From Curtobacterium sp. MMLR14_010 (GTDB lineage Bacteria; Actinomycetota; Actinomycetes; Actinomycetales; Microbacteriaceae): DNA of 41,897 nucleotides. Position numbers and translations under genes: made by a program. This document shows positions 37,942 through 41,897 of this stretch, one piece after another (the stretch's first letter is position 1; the number at the start of each line of letters is the position of its first letter). Under the pieces are notes generated by a model. It did not search any database, was not told the origin of the DNA, and saw nothing but the letters and a program-made list of their open reading frames with translations. The DNA is taken from contig NZ_MJGV01000046.1 of NCBI RefSeq assembly GCF_001865015.1, positions 637,160 through 679,056 of the forward strand. The letters are read 5' to 3'.

Positions 37942-37974
37942 CCACCCGCGCCTCCAGGCAGGAGACGCGGGTGG
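37942..37974 (-). terminator. Terminator of the TetR gene
   Basis: CCACCCGCG and CTCC pair with GGAG and CGCGGGTGG (one mismatch, 5-nt loop). It lies 47 nt after the stop. The RNA continues CGTCGTTCC, matching the tails of the other two terminators. Confidence 0.82.
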
Positions 37975-38021
37975 TGGGTGGTCCGGTTGACGCACGGCGC
38001 GTCGGACGGGCGGGTCGACGG

Positions 38022-38669
38022 TCAGGAGGCCGCGATCACCGACTCCATGTAGCCGCGGGTCATCGTGCGGTAGGCCTCGATGAGGGCCTGGTCCGGGTGC
38101 TCCCGGTCCCGGTGGGCGCGTGCCAGGACGGCGTGGCCGGACTCGGCCAGGACGACCCAGGCGCGGGCGACCGTCTCGTTCTCCGGCACGCCGAAGCGCT
38201 CGCGCATGATGCCGCCGACCGCGCCGCCGAGGGCGGCCATGCGGTCCTCGTCGTCGCCGACACCGGACTCGGTGGCGTCACCGAAGCGGATCGCGCGGAA
38301 GCCGGGCTCGGTGCGGTACATCTCCGACGTCATCGCGATGAAGGCGTCGCAGGCGGCCTGCCAGGTGGTGGCGCCGGAGGTCTCGAGGGCTTCGAGGAAC
38401 TTCTCCGCGAGCCGCTGGGTGCAGCGGATCGCGAGGGCCTCGACGACCGCGATGCGGTCCGGGAAGTAGCGGTAGACGGTGCCGATCGACGCCCCTGCTC
38501 GTTCGGCGACCATGGCGGTCGTGAGCCGTTCGAACCCGATCTCGTCGATGACCGCCGCTGCGGCGTCGAGGAGTCCGGCGAGGCGTGCCGAACTGCGGGC
38601 TTGGACCGGCTCGTTCCTGAGCAGTGATGATCCCCCCGGCAGTGCGTTCGTGACCTCGGTGACGAGCAC
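38022..38669 (-). CDS. TetR family transcriptional regulator
   Basis: The 215-residue one-component repressor has an N-terminal HTH at about 50-72 (TTAMVAERAGASIGTVYRYF), preceded by helix DAAAAVIDEIGFERL. A variable ligand-binding C-terminal domain follows. The GTG at 38669 is chosen because AAGGAG lies 6 nt upstream. A 13-bp palindrome sits between this start and the divergent gene and may be its own operator. The ligand is unknown. Confidence 0.93.
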   Translation of the reverse strand: MLVTEVTNALPGGSSLLRNEPVQARSSARLAGLLDAAAAVIDEIGFERLTTAMVAERAGASIGTVYRYFPDRIAVVEALAIRCTQRLAEKFLEALETSGATTWQAACDAFIAMTSEMYRTEPGFRAIRFGDATESGVGDDEDRMAALGGAVGGIMRERFGVPENETVARAWVVLAESGHAVLARAHRDREHPDQALIEAYRTMTRGYMESVIAAS

Positions 38670-38682
38670 GTGTTCTCCTTCT

Positions 38683-38695
38683 CGCGGTGACCGCG
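38683..38695. promoter_or_regulatory. 13-bp palindrome, likely TetR operator
   Basis: CGCGGT-G-ACCGCG begins 14 nt upstream of the tetR start. It overlaps the start point expected from a GACAAT -10 (38706-38701). The rest of the 144-nt divergent gap shows no other strong dyad. Confidence 0.5.
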
Positions 38696-38801
38696 GGCTG
38701 ATTGTCTGACGGGGGCAACTCTCGCAGAGACCGGCTGGAACATCGCTGCGATTCCCGGGGTGTCGAACTCCGTCCGACGACAACCGGACAGTGGCGCATG
38801 G

Positions 38802-38807
38802 GATGAT
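38802..38807 (+). promoter_or_regulatory. -10 box of the App1-like gene
   Basis: GATGAT, GGCCCG, ATG; 6-nt spacing as in the other apparent leaderless genes. Confidence 0.4.
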
Positions 38808-38813
38808 GGCCCG

Positions 38814-39863
38814 ATGCCCGACCCGAGGTCCCATGAGCTGTCGCTCGCCGAGCCGATCCTCCACCGGGCCGCTCGCATCGAGGACGCCGTCCAGGAGTTC
38901 CGTGAACAGCGTGCCAGACGCCACGGTCTCGTCCCCACCGTCATCCCGTACACCGGGTACGGCGCCCCCGGGTGGATCCGCGTCCTCTGCCGCGTGCTGC
39001 TGACCCGCCGCGGACTGGCCTCGGACGCGTCCTTCACCGGGGTCCGCGGCTGGAAGACCTTCACGAGCGTCGCGGTCGACCACGCCGAGGTCACCGTGAC
39101 CGCCGGCGGCTCGACGCACACGGTGCAGTCCGACCGCGGCGGCGTCGTCGACACGATCGTGCCGATCGACCTCGAGCCCGGCTGGCACACGATCCGCCTG
39201 TCGGCAGGTGGGCAGCGAGAGGCCGAGGCGGACGTCTTCGTCGTGCACCCGGACACACGCTTCGGCCTGCTCTCCGACATCGACGACACCGTGATGGTCA
39301 CCTCGCTCCCCCGCCCGATGCTCGCGGCGTGGAACTCCTTCGTCGTCACCGAGCACGCACGACGGCCGGTCCCCGGGATGAGCGTGCTCTACGAACGCGT
39401 CCTCGCGCAGCACGCCGGGTCGCCCTCGGTCTACCTGTCCACCGGCGCGTGGAACGTCGCGCCGACGCTGCAGCGCTTCCTGACCAGGAACATGTACCCG
39501 TCGGGCACGCTGCTGCTCACCGACTGGGGCCCCACGCACGACCGCTTCTTCCGGAGCGGGCAGCTGCACAAGCACGACAACCTGCGGCGCCTGGCGCGGG
39601 ACTTCCCGGACGTCCGGTGGCTGCTCGTCGGGGACGACGGCCAGCACGACGAGGCGCTGTACGGCGACTTCGCCCGCGAGCACCCGGACCACGTGGCCGG
39701 CGTCGCGATCCGCCAGCTCTCCACGAGCGAGGCGGTCCTGGCCGGCGGACGCTCCCGCGCGCAGGAACGCTCGCGTGACTCGGCGGCCCCGTGGGTGTAC
39801 GCCCCGGACGGCGCAGGGCTGTGGGCGGAGCTCGGGCGGGTCGGACTCGTCGAGCTCGACTGA
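38814..39863 (+). CDS. App1-like (DUF2183) phosphatase domain protein
   Basis: A 349-residue protein. The LLSDIDDTVMVT block (D155 nucleophile, D157 acid/base) is the DxDxT motif of the App1/phosphatidate-phosphatase catalytic domain. STGAWN and LLVGDDGQHDEALYGDFA provide the later HAD-type motifs. A beta-rich region precedes it (about 78-145). The family acts on phosphatidate in yeast; the bacterial substrate is not established. It is divergent from tetR, so it may be its target. Confidence 0.86.
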   Translation: MPDPRSHELSLAEPILHRAARIEDAVQEFREQRARRHGLVPTVIPYTGYGAPGWIRVLCRVLLTRRGLASDASFTGVRGWKTFTSVAVDHAEVTVTAGGSTHTVQSDRGGVVDTIVPIDLEPGWHTIRLSAGGQREAEADVFVVHPDTRFGLLSDIDDTVMVTSLPRPMLAAWNSFVVTEHARRPVPGMSVLYERVLAQHAGSPSVYLSTGAWNVAPTLQRFLTRNMYPSGTLLLTDWGPTHDRFFRSGQLHKHDNLRRLARDFPDVRWLLVGDDGQHDEALYGDFAREHPDHVAGVAIRQLSTSEAVLAGGRSRAQERSRDSAAPWVYAPDGAGLWAELGRVGLVELD

Positions 39864-39916
39864 GCCGATCTTCAGTGCCCGGGCACCCAGACGGGTGGAC
39901 GCCCGGTGCCGAGTGG

Positions 39917-39922
39917 TTCGAT
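39917..39922 (+). promoter_or_regulatory. -10 box of the GH15 gene
   Basis: TTCGAT, six bases, ATG 39929. CGGGG in between is too close for an efficient ribosome-binding site. Confidence 0.4.
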
Positions 39923-39928
39923 CGGGGC

Positions 39929-41788
39929 ATGACACAGCGCATCGAGGACCACGCGATGATCGGGGACTGCTACTCCGCCGCCCTGGTCGACCGCTCCGGG
40001 ACCATCGACTGGATGTGTCTGCCGCGCTTCGACAGCTCGTCCACGTTCGCGGCCCTGCTCGGCGACGAACACGACGGGCACTGGACGCTCCACCCGACCG
40101 ACCCCGACGCCACCGCTGAACGGCGCTACGAGGAGGACACCCTCGTCCTCACCACGATCTGGACGACCGCTTCCGGCGTCGTCGAGGTCACGGACTTCAT
40201 GCCGATCGACGCGCACCGCGCCGCCGTCATCCGTCGGGTCCGGGGCCTGCAGGGGTCCGTCGAGATGCGACAGACGCTGCGCATCCGGTTCGACTACGCC
40301 TCGGCGCTCCCCTGGGTCCGGCAGATCGGGGACGACGACGACCCCGCCCTCGTCGCGACCGCCGGACCGGGGTCGGTCGTCGTGCGCGGGGTCCGCTTCC
40401 ACGCCGACGACCACCGCCACGTCGCGACCACCACCATCCGCGACGGCGACGTGCTCGACACCCAGCTCATCTGGTACCCGTCCCACCGCGAACCGCCGGA
40501 GGCGACCGACGTGACGCCCGCGCTGGCCACGACGACGGCCTGGTGGCGGGCCTGGGCCGGCAAGACGGAGGTCGAGGGGCCGTACGCGGACGCCACCCGC
40601 CGGTCCCTGCTGCTCCTCCGCGCGATGACCCACGCCGAGACCGGTGGGGTCGTCGCCGCCGTGACCACGAGCCTGCCGGAGGACCCGGGCGGCGAACGCA
40701 ACTGGGACTACCGCTACGTGTGGCTCCGCGACGCCTCGCTGACCCTGGCGTCCCTCATCGCCCACGGCTACCGCGACGAGGCCACCCACTGGCGCGGCTG
40801 GCTGCTCCGGGCGATCGCGGGCGACCCGGCCGACGTGCAGATCATGTACGGCATCGCCGGTGAACGCGAGCTCGCCGAACGGGAGCTCCCCGGGCTCGCC
40901 GGGTATGCCGGGTCGAAGCCGGTCCGGATCGGCAACGGCGCGTCGACGCAGTACCAGGGCGACGTCTTCGGCGAGGTCCTCGCGGCCCTGCACGACGCCC
41001 GCGAGCTCGGCGTCGAGGAGAACGCCGACTCGTGGGCCCTGCAGCGCGCCCTGCTCGGGTTCGTCGAACAGCACTGGCAGGAGCCCGACAACGGCATCTG
41101 GGAGATGCGCGGGCCCCGGCGCTCGTTCACGCACTCCCGCGCGATGATCTGGGCGGCGTTCGACCGCGGGGTCGCCGCGGTCGAGGAGTTCGGGCTCGAG
41201 GGACCCGTCGAACGCTGGCGGGAGCTCCGCAGTGCTGTCCGCGCCGAGATCGACGAGCACGGCTGGAACGCCGAACGTGGCGCCTTCCGCCAGCACTACG
41301 ACACCGACGAGGTCGATGCGAGCCTGCTCGCCCTGCCGCAGATCGGGTTCTGCAAGGCGACGGACCCGCGGATGCTCGGCACGGTCGCGGCCATCGAGGA
41401 GGACCTGCGCGTCGGCTCCGACGGCCTCGTGCTGCGCTACCGCACCTCGGCCGGGTTCGACGGCCTCAGCGGCAGCGAGCACCCGTTCCTCGCCTGCTCG
41501 TTCTGGCTCGTGGAGCAGTACGCCGCGTCGGGCCGGGTCGAGGACGCCGAACGCCTCATGGACGTGCTGGTCGGGTACGCCAACGACGTCGGCATGCTGT
41601 CGGAAGAGATCGACGTCGCGACGGGCCACCACATCGGCAACACGCCGCAGGCCCTGAGCCACCTGACGCTCGTGTCGGCCGCCGACGCCATCCAGCGGGC
41701 ACGGGGCGCCGACTCCGGGCACCGCACACGGATCCCGCAGCACGACGGTGGGACGCGTTCAGCCGGTCGCGGGTCCTTCCGCGCGTAG
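39929..41788 (+). CDS. Glycoside hydrolase family 15 protein (trehalase-like)
   Basis: A 619-residue cytoplasmic (no signal) GH15 enzyme. The N-terminal beta domain begins IEDHAMIGDCYSAALV. The alpha/alpha-barrel carries RNWDYRYVWLRDAS (about 256-269), a catalytic-acid candidate Glu in NGIWEMRG (about 390), a base candidate in LSEEID (about 557), and HHIGNTPQALSHLTL near 567-581. Mycobacterial homologues of this form hydrolyse trehalose; glucoamylase-type activity is the alternative. A short basic low-complexity tail ends the protein. Confidence 0.9.
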   Translation: MTQRIEDHAMIGDCYSAALVDRSGTIDWMCLPRFDSSSTFAALLGDEHDGHWTLHPTDPDATAERRYEEDTLVLTTIWTTASGVVEVTDFMPIDAHRAAVIRRVRGLQGSVEMRQTLRIRFDYASALPWVRQIGDDDDPALVATAGPGSVVVRGVRFHADDHRHVATTTIRDGDVLDTQLIWYPSHREPPEATDVTPALATTTAWWRAWAGKTEVEGPYADATRRSLLLLRAMTHAETGGVVAAVTTSLPEDPGGERNWDYRYVWLRDASLTLASLIAHGYRDEATHWRGWLLRAIAGDPADVQIMYGIAGERELAERELPGLAGYAGSKPVRIGNGASTQYQGDVFGEVLAALHDARELGVEENADSWALQRALLGFVEQHWQEPDNGIWEMRGPRRSFTHSRAMIWAAFDRGVAAVEEFGLEGPVERWRELRSAVRAEIDEHGWNAERGAFRQHYDTDEVDASLLALPQIGFCKATDPRMLGTVAAIEEDLRVGSDGLVLRYRTSAGFDGLSGSEHPFLACSFWLVEQYAASGRVEDAERLMDVLVGYANDVGMLSEEIDVATGHHIGNTPQALSHLTLVSAADAIQRARGADSGHRTRIPQHDGGTRSAGRGSFRA

Positions 41789-41810
41789 CGGGTCGTTCCT
41801 TGCGACCTCC

Positions 41811-41840
41811 CACGCGGGCTTCCACCTCCCACTCCGCGTG
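41811..41840. terminator. Weak hairpin downstream of the GH15 gene
   Basis: CACGCGG (41811-41817) pairs with CCGCGTG (41834-41840) across a 16-nt loop, 22 nt after the stop. No U-run follows, so terminator function is uncertain. Confidence 0.35.
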
Positions 41841-41884
41841 CGATGGGAAAGAACGCCCCTGTCGACGACGTGACCGCAGACAGA

Positions 41885-41897
41885 CGGGAGGCCCGGT
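41885..41897. repeat. Partial GGGAGGCNCGG element at window end
   Basis: CGGGAGGCCCGGT matches the start of the palindrome at 1-45 apart from one variable base. It is cut by the window edge. Confidence 0.45.

Overview
This is a GC-rich chromosomal segment of an actinobacterium, most likely family Microbacteriaceae; Curtobacterium or a close relative would fit, but the genus is an impression. The case rests on the gene order hrcA-dnaJ-rsmE-HIT-phoH-ybeY-corC-era, actinobacterial-type leuA and hemW, strong G/C bias at third codon positions, frequent GTG starts, GTGA/ATGA stop-start overlaps, and many starts lying 6-7 nt after a TANNNT-like -10 box (leaderless mRNAs). I see no transposase, integrase, phage gene, CRISPR array, tRNA or rRNA. 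Almost all of the window is core genome.

Layout. 1-175: two strong palindromic intergenic elements. 176-2097: leuA preceded by a previously unlisted 14-codon leader peptide with four consecutive Leu codons and competing RNA arms. 2201-6388: a module of ABC permease, ABC ATPase, response regulator and histidine kinase, placed between leuA and era. 6459-13592 (minus): hrcA, dnaJ, rsmE, then HIT, phoH, ybeY, corC, era, with a CIRCE operator in front of hrcA. 13637-17369: small genes flanking hemW (DUF4870, HAD phosphatase, DUF1990, a small membrane protein). 17373-21527: lepA, a PLP aminotransferase, rpsT with a structured leader and terminator, and three repeat-rich intergenic regions. 21495-28408 (minus): holA, comEC, comEA and leuS; comEC appears frameshifted at its 3' end. 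28441-34421: cydABDC (bd oxidase and its assembly ABC exporter) with a clear promoter and two upstream 18-bp palindromes. 34442-37878: an osmoprotectant ABC importer operon. 38022-41897: a TetR regulator, a divergent App1-like phosphatase, a GH15 trehalase-type hydrolase, and a tail with a weak hairpin and a partial repeat.

How the genes work together. hrcA/dnaJ form the heat-shock repressor-chaperone unit. HIT-phoH-ybeY-corC-era is a translationally coupled RNA/ribosome-maturation operon. The histidine kinase and regulator probably control the adjacent MacB-type exporter. cydDC is needed to assemble the CydAB oxidase. The four osmoprotectant genes encode one complete importer.

I found no convincing wholly new multi-gene system. 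The observations most worth following are regulatory: the leuA leader, the density of leaderless promoters, the cyd palindromes, the rpsT leader, shared terminator tails, intergenic repeat families, the holA 3' duplication and the comEC frame break.
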